Positions 20,172-28,840 of a stretch of DNA of 64,000 nucleotides are shown here, one piece after another (within the stretch, counting starts at the first letter, position 1; every line of letters begins with the position of its first letter). The translations under genes and the position numbers were made by a program. Location of the stretch: the NCBI GenBank assembly GCA_900109485.1, contig FOAY01000007.1, forward strand, positions 62,001 through 126,000. Direction: 5' to 3'. The DNA is from Kosakonia sacchari. Lineage in GTDB: Bacteria; Pseudomonadota; Gammaproteobacteria; Enterobacterales; Enterobacteriaceae. Below the pieces are notes generated by a model that saw only the letters and a list, made by a program, of their open reading frames with translations, had not been told where the DNA came from and did no database searches.

Positions 20172-21050
20172 GTGCAGTCACTGATGCTGGGTATTGATGG
20201 TGGTGGTACGCGCTGTCGTGGACGTCTCACCGACGCTCAGGGGCAGTTGCTGGCGGAAGCGCGCGGCGGGCCAGCCAATGTCTGGTCGCACTTTGAAGCG
20301 GCGATTGACGCTATCGATCGGGTGATTGACGATCTTTTCACTCAGGCGGCATTACCGGCAGCGGCGCGGGCACAAACCGTGCTGGTGGCGGGTCTCGCCG
20401 GGGCGAATGTCGCCTCGGTCAAAGCACGTCTGGAGAGCTGGCAGCCGGTCTGCCAGTCGCGCTATGTTTTTACCGATGTCGAAACGGCTTGCGCCGGGGC
20501 GCATAATGGCGCGCCAGGGGCGGTATTTATCACCGGAACCGGCAGCCAGGGCGCGGCGTGGGATGGCACGCAGTTTACCCTGCTCGGCGGCTGGGGATTT
20601 GCCCTTTCCGATGCGGGTTCAGGCGCGGTGCTGGGGCAGCGTGCGCTGCGGCTGGCGCTACTGGCCCATGAAGGCATTGTGCCGTCCTCGGCGCTGACGC
20701 AACGCATCATGGCGCATTACCACGACAGCCCGGAACAGATGCTAATCTGGTCACGTCAGGCGACGCCAGCCGACTGGGGGCGGATAGTGCCGGACGTTTT
20801 CGCCGCTGCGCAGGCGGGTGATGTGCATGGCGTCGCGCTGGTTCAGCAAACCGCTGCGGATATCGCACAGATGATACAGCCGCTACTGGCGCGCAGCCAC
20901 GGTAAGCTGGCGTTGATGGGGGGCCTGGCCGCGCCGATCCAGCCGTGGCTTGCGGCGGATATCGCGGCACTACTGGTGCCACCACAGGGCGATGCGCTGA
21001 GCGGTGCGCTACGGCTTGCCAGCCAGTTCAGTGTGAACCAACCCGCATAA
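20172..21050 (+). CDS. BadF/BadG-type sugar kinase (N-acetylglucosamine kinase-like)
   Basis: ASKHA-fold ATPase of 292 aa resembling eukaryotic-type N-acetylglucosamine kinases: phosphate-1 loop LGIDGGGTRCRG (about 6-17), AGLAGANV, and phosphate-2 region GTGSQGAAW. It probably phosphorylates an imported amino- or other sugar at the 6-hydroxyl. The GTG at 20172 is chosen because AGGAGG lies seven bases upstream; an earlier in-frame GTG (20151) would place that Shine-Dalgarno inside the gene, and an ATG at 20184 is the other option. Followed after 28 bases by the ROK repressor, probably one transcript. Confidence 0.85.
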   Translation: MQSLMLGIDGGGTRCRGRLTDAQGQLLAEARGGPANVWSHFEAAIDAIDRVIDDLFTQAALPAAARAQTVLVAGLAGANVASVKARLESWQPVCQSRYVFTDVETACAGAHNGAPGAVFITGTGSQGAAWDGTQFTLLGGWGFALSDAGSGAVLGQRALRLALLAHEGIVPSSALTQRIMAHYHDSPEQMLIWSRQATPADWGRIVPDVFAAAQAGDVHGVALVQQTAADIAQMIQPLLARSHGKLALMGGLAAPIQPWLAADIAALLVPPQGDALSGALRLASQFSVNQPA

Positions 21051-21078
21051 CCTTTTCATTCTGCTGATAAAGAGAACC

Positions 21079-22200
21079 ATGATTGCTCCGAACGTAACTG
21101 CCCGTATTCTGCGGTTGATTGTCGAAAATGCGCCGATCAGCCAGTCCGATCTCAAGGTGCGCAGCGGCCTGAGTATGTCAACGGTCTCGCAGGCCACTAA
21201 TCGCCTGCTGACCGGGGGCATCGTACAGGAGCTGGGGCTGCGGCGTGTCTCGATGGGGCGTCCCAAAACCCTGCTCGGTCTTAATCCCGACCACGCCAGC
21301 GTGATCGGCATCCAGCTCAATGCGGAACGTAACCTGATTGTGCTGACCGACCTGGGCGGCAATATCATCGGCGAGCAGCAAATGCCTTCCGGGGCCATGA
21401 CACCGAAACAGCTGGGTGATGCGCTGGCGAAGTTTCTGCGCGGCGTAGAGAACAGAAAGGTGGGCGCCATTGGCCTGGCGCTGTCTGGTCTGGTGGATGC
21501 CAGTAATGGCTATTGCGTGCGTTCACGCGTGCTGGACTGGGATAACGTTCCTATTGCCCGGCTACTGGAGGAGCGCTTCTCGCTGCCGGTATTTATCGAA
21601 AATGACGCCAACGCTTTAGCAATGGCGGCACTGGTATTTGGCCAGCTCGGTCATGCGCAATCGGCGATTATCGCCACCTTTGGTAAAGGGATTGGCGCAG
21701 GTATTCTGCTCGATCGCCAGCTCTATCGCGGTCGTCATGGTAAAGCGGGTGAGATTGGCAATGCCCTGCTGGGTGATGGCTCCGAGCGCCTGCTGGAAGA
21801 TGTCGCCTCATCGCAGGCGATTTTGCAACGGGTGGCCGCCACGCTGAAAGATGAGGTGCCACAGGCGCTGCGCGACCTGGATATGCGCCCGACGCAGGAG
21901 GTGCTGAGCGCGCTGGCGGAAGCCGGGCATCAGTTGGGCATGTCGTTGGCAAACCTGTCGATTGCCTATGATCCCGACGTGGTCTACCTGGCGATGGAGC
22001 CACAAATGGCGTCGCGCATTTTGCTGGATAATATCACCCAGAGTTTCCAGACCTATCGCCTGAAACTGACGCCGCATATGACGCCGTTGCAGTTTATTAC
22101 CGAGTCAAACCGGATGTGGGCGCAGGGCGCGGCGGGTTTTGCGGTGAATAAATTGCTGGATTTGCTGGCCGCACAGGCGGATGAAGAGATCGCGTCGTAA
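21079..22200 (+). CDS. ROK-family transcriptional repressor (NagC/Mlc-like)
   Basis: 373 aa. N-terminal winged helix-turn-helix (about 1-65, with SQSDLKVRSGLSMSTVSQAT), then an ROK sugar-binding domain with IENDANALAMAALVFG and a GKGIGAGIL loop. The usual ROK zinc motif CxCGxxGC is not present at GEIGNALLGDG, so the zinc-binding hinge seems lost or replaced. Likely controls the kinase, the dehydrogenase and the ABC transporter in response to a sugar or its phosphate. Same strand as the kinase, 28-base gap. Confidence 0.9.
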   Translation: MIAPNVTARILRLIVENAPISQSDLKVRSGLSMSTVSQATNRLLTGGIVQELGLRRVSMGRPKTLLGLNPDHASVIGIQLNAERNLIVLTDLGGNIIGEQQMPSGAMTPKQLGDALAKFLRGVENRKVGAIGLALSGLVDASNGYCVRSRVLDWDNVPIARLLEERFSLPVFIENDANALAMAALVFGQLGHAQSAIIATFGKGIGAGILLDRQLYRGRHGKAGEIGNALLGDGSERLLEDVASSQAILQRVAATLKDEVPQALRDLDMRPTQEVLSALAEAGHQLGMSLANLSIAYDPDVVYLAMEPQMASRILLDNITQSFQTYRLKLTPHMTPLQFITESNRMWAQGAAGFAVNKLLDLLAAQADEEIAS

Positions 22201-22284
22201 AAATTTGCGATTAATCGCGTTTTTTGGCATTGCGCGGGTTTCGCTCGCTTCAAGCTAAGGCAGTTGCAGGCCGCGATTGCCAGG

Positions 22285-22385
22285 ATCCGCGTATGGCTGC
22301 ACCCGCTATTACAACCATAAACGTATCAATCTGAAACCAACCTGAGTCCGGTTGAATATCGAACTCAGGCTGGTTTGTACGGCGG
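22285..22385 (+). pseudogene. IS3-family transposase C-terminal relic
   Basis: Plus-strand frames give RYYNHKRINLKPT followed after a frameshift by NLSPVEYRTQAGLY. This is the order seen at the C-terminus of IS3/IS150-group transposases (YYN.KRI..KL..LSPVEYR). Only about 100 bases survive. The same stretch can form a stem, CCTGAGT...ACTCAGG, so it may also serve as an end for the ROK transcript. Confidence 0.6.
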
Positions 22386-22460
22386 GACAGAAATTCCGTC
22401 GCATCTGACGGGGGCAAGCCCCCATGGCGCTAAACCGCGGCTATTGCGCGCGCAGCACCT

Positions 22461-23552
22461 TCACCGCAACCGCATTCCCCCTTCATCAAACAACAAACAA
22501 CTCCCCGCATCCAGTTGATAACGCACCGGCTCACCCATCTCATGGCTTGCCACATTACGCTCCTCAATCACCAGCAGCCGCTCCAGGCCTACATCCAGAT
22601 AAAGATAATTGGTGTGGCCCAGCATCTCACTGAACGACAGCGGTGCGCTAAAGCTCAACGGCGCGCTGGCTGAGCTGGCAGGCTGAAAATGTTCGGGACG
22701 CACGCCCAGCGTCACTTTCTGCCCTTCATGGCAGGCAGCATCAATCTTCATGGTTAACGCGTGAAGGCCGAGAGAAGGCACGCGCAGTTGCACTTCGCCA
22801 GGAGCGATGGCGGCCACTTCTGCGGGTAAGAAATTCATCTTCGGCGAACCAATAAACCCGGCGACAAACAGGTTGTCCGGGTCGTGATACAACTCCAGCG
22901 GCGCACCGACCTGTTCAATACGGCCCTGACGCAGCACCACAATACGGTCGGCCAGCGTCATTGCTTCCAGCTGATCATGAGTGACGTAAATCATGGTGTT
23001 ACCCAATGAGGCGTGCAGCCGGGCGATTTCGATACGCATCTGCAAACGTAACTCGGCATCCAGATTCGACAGGGGTTCATCAAACAGGAAAATGCGCGGA
23101 TGGCGAATAATGGCGCGCCCAATCGCCACGCGCTGACGCTGCCCGCCTGACAAAGCACGCGGCAGGCGATCGAGCAGCTCGGTCAGATGCAGGCGCTCCG
23201 CAGTCTGCGCAATCGCCTGTGCGATCTCGGTTTTCGGACGCTTCATCACTTCCAGCGGATAAGCAAGATTGCCGCGCACCGTCATATTCGGGTAAAGCGC
23301 GTAAGACTGAAACACCATGGCGATACCGCGCTCGGTCGCTGGCTGGTGGGTCATGTCCGCGCCCTCAATCAGCAGCTTGCCATCGCTGATCTCCTCCAGC
23401 CCGGCAATCATGCGTAACAGCGTCGATTTTCCGCAGCCCGAGGGGCCAACAAACACCACAAATTCACCGCTATTGATAGTGAGATCGATACCGTGAATCA
23501 CGTTCACTTGCTCGTAAGACTTCTTAACGCTTTGCAGATGCAGGCTGGTCAT
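22461..23552 (-). CDS. Carbohydrate ABC transporter ATP-binding protein (MalK/UgpC type)
   Basis: 363-aa ATPase that energises the binding-protein-dependent sugar importer. Walker A GPSGCGKST (38-46), Q-loop FQSYALYPN, signature LSGGQRQR, Walker B IFLFDEPLSNLDAE, switch His in YVTHDQ, then a C-terminal OB-type regulatory domain (GVRPEHF). The C-terminal domain contains the tandem SAPLSFSAPLSF, a short internal duplication. It lies on the opposite strand from the permeases but near them; ATPases of this type often serve several permeases. Preceded by a GNAT gene on the same strand, 12 bases upstream. Confidence 0.93.
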   Translation of the reverse strand: MTSLHLQSVKKSYEQVNVIHGIDLTINSGEFVVFVGPSGCGKSTLLRMIAGLEEISDGKLLIEGADMTHQPATERGIAMVFQSYALYPNMTVRGNLAYPLEVMKRPKTEIAQAIAQTAERLHLTELLDRLPRALSGGQRQRVAIGRAIIRHPRIFLFDEPLSNLDAELRLQMRIEIARLHASLGNTMIYVTHDQLEAMTLADRIVVLRQGRIEQVGAPLELYHDPDNLFVAGFIGSPKMNFLPAEVAAIAPGEVQLRVPSLGLHALTMKIDAACHEGQKVTLGVRPEHFQPASSASAPLSFSAPLSFSEMLGHTNYLYLDVGLERLLVIEERNVASHEMGEPVRYQLDAGSCLLFDEGGMRLR

Positions 23553-23564
23553 ACTGTGTCTCGC

Positions 23565-24164
23565 TTAAAGTAACTGGCCCATATAAATGGCGTTGCTGCG
23601 CACGATGGGCGTGAAGCCAAGGCGCTGATAAAAACCGCAAACCTGCTCGTTTTGCAGGCTGACGCCGAGGTGCACGCCAGGCACACCCGCCTGGCGCAGC
23701 AGCGCCAGCAGTTGCTCAATCAGTTTGCGCCCCCAGCCACCCTGCTGAGCCGGTGGCAGCAGATTGATATGCAGGTGCGCTGGCCACTGGCTTACCAACA
23801 GATCGGCGGCGGCTTCCGGCTGGAAGATGGCATCCAGAACTTTGCTGTCGAGCGGGGCGCTGGCCGGATAGCCACGATATTGCGCCTGCAACATCGGCCA
23901 CCACTGCTGGCTCAGCAGCGTTTCGAAGGCACGGGTATCTGGTACGGCCACCGCATAGCCGACGACCTCTCCCTGCTGTTCCAGCGCCAGCGCGAAATCC
24001 GGCGCAAAACGTGCGTAAGGAATCACAAAGCGCAGGCCGGGCAGGGCGGGGTCAGAATAGAGCGCTGTCGCGTCTTTTCCGGCATTGGCGGTTTCTAAAC
24101 AAATACGCGAGAGCGCGGGAAGATCCGCTTCGGTAGCGTGACGAATAACAGCTTCAGCCGTCAT
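23565..24164 (-). CDS. GNAT-family N-acetyltransferase
   Basis: 199-aa GNAT acetyltransferase: VIRHATEADLPALSRICLET at the N-terminus, LHINLLPPAQQGGWGRKLIEQL as the acetyl-CoA pyrophosphate loop (Q/RxxGxG/A-like), and GFYQRLGFTP near the end. The N-terminal half is typical of a family often annotated next to sugar-utilisation genes. GAGG lies upstream of the ATG. Cotranscribed with the ABC ATPase. Acceptor unknown: an amino sugar would fit the neighbouring kinase but this is a guess. Confidence 0.85.
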   Translation of the reverse strand: MTAEAVIRHATEADLPALSRICLETANAGKDATALYSDPALPGLRFVIPYARFAPDFALALEQQGEVVGYAVAVPDTRAFETLLSQQWWPMLQAQYRGYPASAPLDSKVLDAIFQPEAAADLLVSQWPAHLHINLLPPAQQGGWGRKLIEQLLALLRQAGVPGVHLGVSLQNEQVCGFYQRLGFTPIVRSNAIYMGQLL

Positions 24165-24691
24165 GGTGGAGCCTCTGTGGTCAGGAAATGGACAGTTTTT
24201 ACGGTAATGAAAGCGTACTTAGTTTTCAAGATGTAATAATTACCTCATCCCGCAAAGCAATCGCTAAACATAATCGCAGCGCATGACCATCAACACGACA
24301 ATGCGGCAATGATGCAGCGGCAAGCCTTTAATCCGTGGGCTTTTTAACATTAACCCGTGAGCGATATTCATAACTATACGATTTTCATATGCTCTATCAG
24401 TAAGTTAATGAACTTTAAAAACGCGAGTGAATTATGCTGAGCTTACGTAAAGCGTGACCGGTTGCATCGGCGTTCTGGCTAATTAAGCAGCATTCCCTGC
24501 TGATTACCCCACTTTTCTTCTCACTTTTCGCACTGCATCACAGAGCAAAAATTACTCGTCGCACAGGTTTGACTTTATTTTGTTCATAAAGTAAGTATGG
24601 ATATGAGCGTTATTTCTGCTGAATCAGCCTGCGGGAACTGCGGGTGCCGAGATGAAGGGATGCCAGTCATCTGTTGGAGAAACCGAGCATT
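24165..24691. other. Divergent control region of the GNAT-ATPase and importer operons
   Basis: 527 bases with no supported gene between two divergent sugar-transport units. Contains GTAAT-A-ATTAC at 24233-24243, a perfect short palindrome, and AT-rich stretches suitable for promoters. The open frame at 24597-24788 overlaps the binding-protein signal peptide in another frame and is not believed. Confidence 0.45.
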
Positions 24692-26032
24692 ATGTGTGAT
24701 TCAACCGTACGTTCGCAGTACTTCTGTAGCCCTCTTCGCACCCTGTCTCGTCTGGTTTCCGCGGGGGTGCTGCTCGGCGCAGCGATGACCTCGGCCCAGG
24801 CGGTGACCCTGAATGAGTGGGACATTTATAACTATCCGCAGCAGACAGAAGCGGTGGATGAAGCGATCAAAGTGTTTCAGCAACAGAATCCTGGCATTGT
24901 CATCCAGCGCTCTGTGCACTCCTTTGAAGATACCCGCATCCCGCTCAAACTGGCGCTGACAGCGGGTGATGGCCCGCAGATCGCCCAGGTTAACCAGGGC
25001 GGTGGCGACATGGGTTCTCTGGTGAAAGACAAGCTGCTTTGGCCGCTGGATGATTACGCCAAAACCTACGGCTGGACAACGCGCTTCCCGGATTCAATCC
25101 TGAAGCGTAACCGCTGGTCCGATAATCAGGACTTCGGCAGCGGCAAACTGTATGGCGTCGCCAGCCTCGGTGAAATGGTTGGCCTGTATTACAACAAAGC
25201 GTTGCTGGATAAAGCCGGTGTCGCCGTGCCAAAAACTCTCGCTGAGCTGGAACAGGCGATGGAAAAACTGAAAACGCAGGGCACCCCGCCAATGATGCTG
25301 GGGTTGCTGGATGGCAACATGGGCCAGCAACTGCTTAGTACCCTCTGGGAAGCGCAGATCGAAAGCAGTGACCGTAAAAAACTCGATGACCTGATTTACG
25401 ATGTGGGCGGTACCTTTAAAGATGACAAGCTGGTGAAGGCCGCCAACATGATGAAAAGCTGGAACGACAAAGGCTATTTCTTCACGGGCTACCAGGGGAT
25501 TGGCCATGACGATGCCGCCACTCTGTTCCAGAACGGGCAGGCCGCCTTCCTGGTGAGCGGTACCTGGTATCTGGGGCAGTTCAAAGACAATAAAGATATT
25601 CATTTTGCTGCGATGCCGATGGGCGCGGGCGTACAGCACGCGCTGATGGTGGGGGGGACTGACCTGGCGTACTCCATCACCAGCACGGCGAAAACCAAAG
25701 AGCAGCAGGATGCCGCCGCAAAGTTCATCGACTATATCGTGTCGGATGAGATGGCGAACCGCTGGCTGAAAGTGGGCTTTCTGCCCGCCAGCGCCAGCAA
25801 AAATGCGCAAATCCCGGCTGATAACCCGTTGCTGGCCGAGACCTACCAGGTCTGGGTAACGCTGAACCAGCATGATGGCCTCGGCCATTACGTGGACTGG
25901 GCGACCCCGACCATGAACGCCGAACTGAATCAGAACGTGCAGCAACTACTGGCCGGACGGCAAACCGCCGACCAGATGGTCGCCAGGTTCGATGACAACT
26001 ATCAAAGCTACCTGAAAACCCTGAAGCACTGA
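24692..26032 (+). CDS. Sugar ABC transporter periplasmic binding protein
   Basis: 446-aa cluster-B-type (MalE/UgpB-like) solute-binding protein. Signal peptide with hydrophobic core [12 protein letters not shown] and cleavage after AQA, near residue 37; then [22 protein letters not shown] and the characteristic [14 protein letters not shown] and [10 protein letters not shown] segments. The ATG at 24692 has GGAGA upstream; an upstream TTG in the same frame would absorb that site. The n-region is longer than usual. Followed by a stable hairpin and two permeases, forming an importer operon. Confidence 0.93.
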   Translation: MCDSTVRSQYFCSPLRTLSRLVSAGVLLGAAMTSAQAVTLNEWDIYNYPQQTEAVDEAIKVFQQQNPGIVIQRSVHSFEDTRIPLKLALTAGDGPQIAQVNQGGGDMGSLVKDKLLWPLDDYAKTYGWTTRFPDSILKRNRWSDNQDFGSGKLYGVASLGEMVGLYYNKALLDKAGVAVPKTLAELEQAMEKLKTQGTPPMMLGLLDGNMGQQLLSTLWEAQIESSDRKKLDDLIYDVGGTFKDDKLVKAANMMKSWNDKGYFFTGYQGIGHDDAATLFQNGQAAFLVSGTWYLGQFKDNKDIHFAAMPMGAGVQHALMVGGTDLAYSITSTAKTKEQQDAAAKFIDYIVSDEMANRWLKVGFLPASASKNAQIPADNPLLAETYQVWVTLNQHDGLGHYVDWATPTMNAELNQNVQQLLAGRQTADQMVARFDDNYQSYLKTLKH

Positions 26033-26038
26033 TAATTC

Positions 26039-26062
26039 CGGCCCGGCAGTGATGCCGGGCCG
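26039..26062 (+). terminator. Intercistronic stabilising hairpin after the binding-protein gene
   Basis: Perfect 10-bp stem (26039-26048 with 26053-26062), loop GTGA, no T run. Such stems after the binding-protein gene usually protect its mRNA or attenuate permease expression, giving an excess of binding protein. Confidence 0.65.
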
Positions 26063-26089
26063 CTGACAGGCCCGCAAGCGAGTACGGTT

Positions 26090-26962
26090 ATGTTGAACAA
26101 ATCTGCCTGGCGCAATGCGCTCTATCTCCTGCCCGCGGTGCTGGTGTACGCGGTTTTTCTGCTGGTGCCGTTGCTGGCGTCGCTGGGGATCAGTTTTACC
26201 GACTGGGATGGCACTTCCATGCCAGTCTTCAGCGGCATCAGTAACTACATGCGCATGTTCAGCGATCCGGTGTTCTGGGTGGCGCTGGGCAATAACGCAT
26301 TGCTGATGTTGTTCTATACGCTATTGCCGATTGGTGTTGGCTTGCTGCTGTGCAGCTTCCTGTATGAAACGCGCAATAATAAAGAGCGTAGCCTGCTGCG
26401 CATCTTCTTCTTCCTGCCTTATATCATGCCGATGGCAGTTCTTGGCGTGGTGTGGCGCTGGTTGTACAACCCGGCATTTGGCCCGATCGACCAGTTTTTG
26501 CGGGCGATTGGCCTGCCGCAGTTGGCGCTGTCATGGCTGGGGGATTTCAACTGGGCATTGCCTGCCGTGGGCCTGGTGGCGACCTGGTATTTCTTTGGTT
26601 TTTGTCTGGTGTTGTTTATGGCGGGATTGCAGCGTATGGATCCCTCGTTGCTGGAGGCGGCCGATCTGGATGGTTCCTCGCGGCGGCAGAAATTTATGCG
26701 TATCACGTTGCCGTCACTGCGCCCCGAGTTACGTATCGCGCTGCTGCTGACGGTGATCGCCAGCCTGAAAGCCTTCGATCTGGTCTATGTGATGACGCAG
26801 GGCGGGCCGGGCACCTCGACTATGGTCACCAATCTCTTTATGTATAAGCAGGGCTTTGACCTGCACTACTTCGGCTATGCCTCGGCCGTTGCGGTATTCA
26901 GTATGATGATTGTGTTGTTGATCAACGCGTTAATCCACTTTGCTATTCGGGAGCGTCACTGA
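26090..26962 (+). CDS. Sugar ABC transporter permease 1 (MalF/UgpA type)
   Basis: 290-aa inner-membrane permease with six predicted membrane spans, the first at about 10-30. The EAA loop that docks the ATPase is seen as EAADLDGSSRRQKFMRITLP near residue 190. Ends one base into the next gene (TGATG), so the two permeases are translationally coupled. The heterodimeric permease pair belongs with the binding protein upstream. Confidence 0.93.
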   Translation: MLNKSAWRNALYLLPAVLVYAVFLLVPLLASLGISFTDWDGTSMPVFSGISNYMRMFSDPVFWVALGNNALLMLFYTLLPIGVGLLLCSFLYETRNNKERSLLRIFFFLPYIMPMAVLGVVWRWLYNPAFGPIDQFLRAIGLPQLALSWLGDFNWALPAVGLVATWYFFGFCLVLFMAGLQRMDPSLLEAADLDGSSRRQKFMRITLPSLRPELRIALLLTVIASLKAFDLVYVMTQGGPGTSTMVTNLFMYKQGFDLHYFGYASAVAVFSMMIVLLINALIHFAIRERH

Positions 26963-27777
26963 TGCGTAGCACGCCAGCCGTTTTTCGCGCGCTTATCTGG
27001 ATCGTGGCGCTGATGACCATCATGCCGTTCCTGATGGCACTGATGACCTCATTCAAAACCCAGATGGAGCTGTTCCAGGGCGTCTTTACCTTGCCTGCGT
27101 CGCTCAACTTTAAAAACTACGTCACTGCCTGGCAGCAGGGCCATTTCAATGTTTACTTTATGAACTCGGTGCTGGTGGTGATCCCGGTGGTGATTTGCAG
27201 CATTCTGCTCGGCATTCTGGCCGGTTTTGGCTTTGCGTGGCTGAAGATCCCCGGCAAAAAGGTCGTGGCAGCGTTGCTTGGCCTTGGCATGGTGCTGCCG
27301 AGCGAAGCTTTTATTATCCCGCTATACCACGAGCTGCGCTGGATGGGGCTGACCAACACTTACCTGGCTCTGATCCTGCCGCAGATTGCCCTGTCGCTAC
27401 CGTTTACCACGCTGATGATCGCTACCGCACTGCAACAGGTGCCGCGCGAGTTGGTGGAAGCTTCGGTGATGGACGGCGCATCACGGCGCAAAATTCTGTG
27501 GGGCCTTCTGGTGCCCGCCATCTGGCCAACGTTATCGACGCTGGCGCTGCTGCTGTTTATCTGGACCTGGAACGAGTTTCTGATCCCGCTGATTCTGGTG
27601 AACAAAGATGAGCTACGTACCCTGCCGATCGGCATGATGTTTTTCCAGAATAAAAACACCATTGATATCCCGGTGCTGATGGCGGGGGCGATGATCGTCA
27701 TACTGCCTCTGGTGGCGGTGTTCCTGGTATTTCAGCGTAAATTTATCAGTGGCGTAACCGAAGGCGCGGTGAAATAA
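26962..27777 (+). CDS. Sugar ABC transporter permease 2 (MalG/UgpE type)
   Basis: 271-aa second permease subunit with six predicted spans. The EAA loop reads VEASVMDGASRRKILWGLLVP near residue 170, and the C-terminus has RKFISGVTEGAVK, typical of MalG-like subunits. Start overlaps the previous stop by one base. It closes the importer operon; an IS3-family relic follows within 35 bases, so the locus edge has been hit by an insertion sequence. Confidence 0.93.
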   Translation: MRSTPAVFRALIWIVALMTIMPFLMALMTSFKTQMELFQGVFTLPASLNFKNYVTAWQQGHFNVYFMNSVLVVIPVVICSILLGILAGFGFAWLKIPGKKVVAALLGLGMVLPSEAFIIPLYHELRWMGLTNTYLALILPQIALSLPFTTLMIATALQQVPRELVEASVMDGASRRKILWGLLVPAIWPTLSTLALLLFIWTWNEFLIPLILVNKDELRTLPIGMMFFQNKNTIDIPVLMAGAMIVILPLVAVFLVFQRKFISGVTEGAVK

Positions 27778-27810
27778 GCACCTGCGGTGGTACAGAAACG
27801 TCAGATATAA

Positions 27811-28008
27811 AAAAATGTTGAGGATGAGAACCGCCGTCTCAAACAGATGCTTGCTGATTTCAGTCTTGAAAACCGGGCACTGAAAGGCGTTATCGAAAAA
27901 AGCGCTGAAGCCAGTCTTTACGCGCGAGCGGGTAACGCATCAGGTATCGATATTCTAAAACAGATCTATTTACACGCGGTGCGCTTAAGAAATATCGCCG
28001 GTCGATGA
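27811..28008 (+). pseudogene. IS3-family OrfA (transposase small subunit) relic
   Basis: Plus-strand frame reads KNVEDENRRLKQMLADFSLE then NRALKGVIEKSAEA. This matches the leucine-zipper end of IS3-family (IS407/IS51-like) OrfA (EDENRRLKRMYADL.LEN.ALKD...KK). The frame continues with unrelated residues to a stop near 28006. No N-terminal helix-turn-helix, no OrfB and no terminal repeats are seen. Confidence 0.7.
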
Positions 28009-28156
28009 GGTCGCATCCGGCGCGCAGCGTTTCAGTTCATCCCGCTATATTGCCCTTCATCCCCGCTTATTGCCGTTCGTCGCATGCTGTAGTTTTTGCT
28101 GGCGACACTCCTTAGATTGGGTGCCATTAATTCATGCATCTACAAGGGGAATGGCT

Positions 28157-28840
28157 ATGTTGTCATTTTCTAACATTAAAAAAGACTACAGGCTGGGGTC
28201 GCAAACGGTACAGGCATTAGGTGGCGTGAATGGCGAAATCCACCCCGGAGAAATGGTGGCACTGTGCGGTCCATCGGGTTCAGGAAAAAGTACCCTGCTG
28301 AATATCCTGGGTATGCTTGATATGAACTATCAGGGAAGTGCATTTATTGATGGCACACCTTTTCCCCGCAAAGTTAAAGAAGCCACCGCATTACGCCGAA
28401 GCAGTCTGGGTTTTGTTTTTCAGCGTTTCAATTTAATCCCGGTCATGACCGCTATCGAAAATGTCGCCTATCCCTTAACGCTGAATAAATTCAGTACAAA
28501 AGTAAAAAAAGAAAAAGCGGAACAAATGCTGGCGAAAGTCGGGCTGGAAGATTTTCTGCAATATCGTCCGGAGCGTTTGTCCGGCGGCCAGCAACAGCGT
28601 GTAGCGATTGCAAGAGCGTTAGTACATCAACCCCGGTTAGTGATTGCCGATGAGCCGACAGCCAGTCTGGATAGCCATTCAGCCAACACGATTATTCAGA
28701 TCATGAAAACGCTCGGTCACGAAATGGGCACTACGTTCGTGATCGCGACGCATGATCCGCGAATGGCAAGCCAATGCGACAGACATATTAATCTGGTTGA
28801 TGGGCTTATCTCCTCTGAGGAGATTCAATGGAACGCCTGA
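28157..28840 (+). CDS. ABC transporter ATP-binding protein (MacB/LolD-like)
   Basis: 227-aa ATPase of the MacB/LolD/FtsE class, which couples to FtsX-fold permeases for mechanotransmission rather than import. Walker A GPSGSGKST, Q-loop FQRFNLIPVM, signature LSGGQQQRVAIARAL, Walker B LVIADEPTASLDS, and the H-loop ATHDPRMA. The start at 28157 is favoured over 28151 because AGGGG then lies at normal distance. Overlaps the permease start by 13 bases. First gene of a five- or six-gene run (ATPase, permease, LolA-like, barrel, kinase, regulator). Confidence 0.9.
   Translation: MLSFSNIKKDYRLGSQTVQALGGVNGEIHPGEMVALCGPSGSGKSTLLNILGMLDMNYQGSAFIDGTPFPRKVKEATALRRSSLGFVFQRFNLIPVMTAIENVAYPLTLNKFSTKVKKEKAEQMLAKVGLEDFLQYRPERLSGGQQQRVAIARALVHQPRLVIADEPTASLDSHSANTIIQIMKTLGHEMGTTFVIATHDPRMASQCDRHINLVDGLISSEEIQWNA

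Noticed and set aside
24597..24788. 63-aa open frame before the sugar-binding protein
   Set aside because: Overlaps the signal-peptide coding region in another frame; no independent support.
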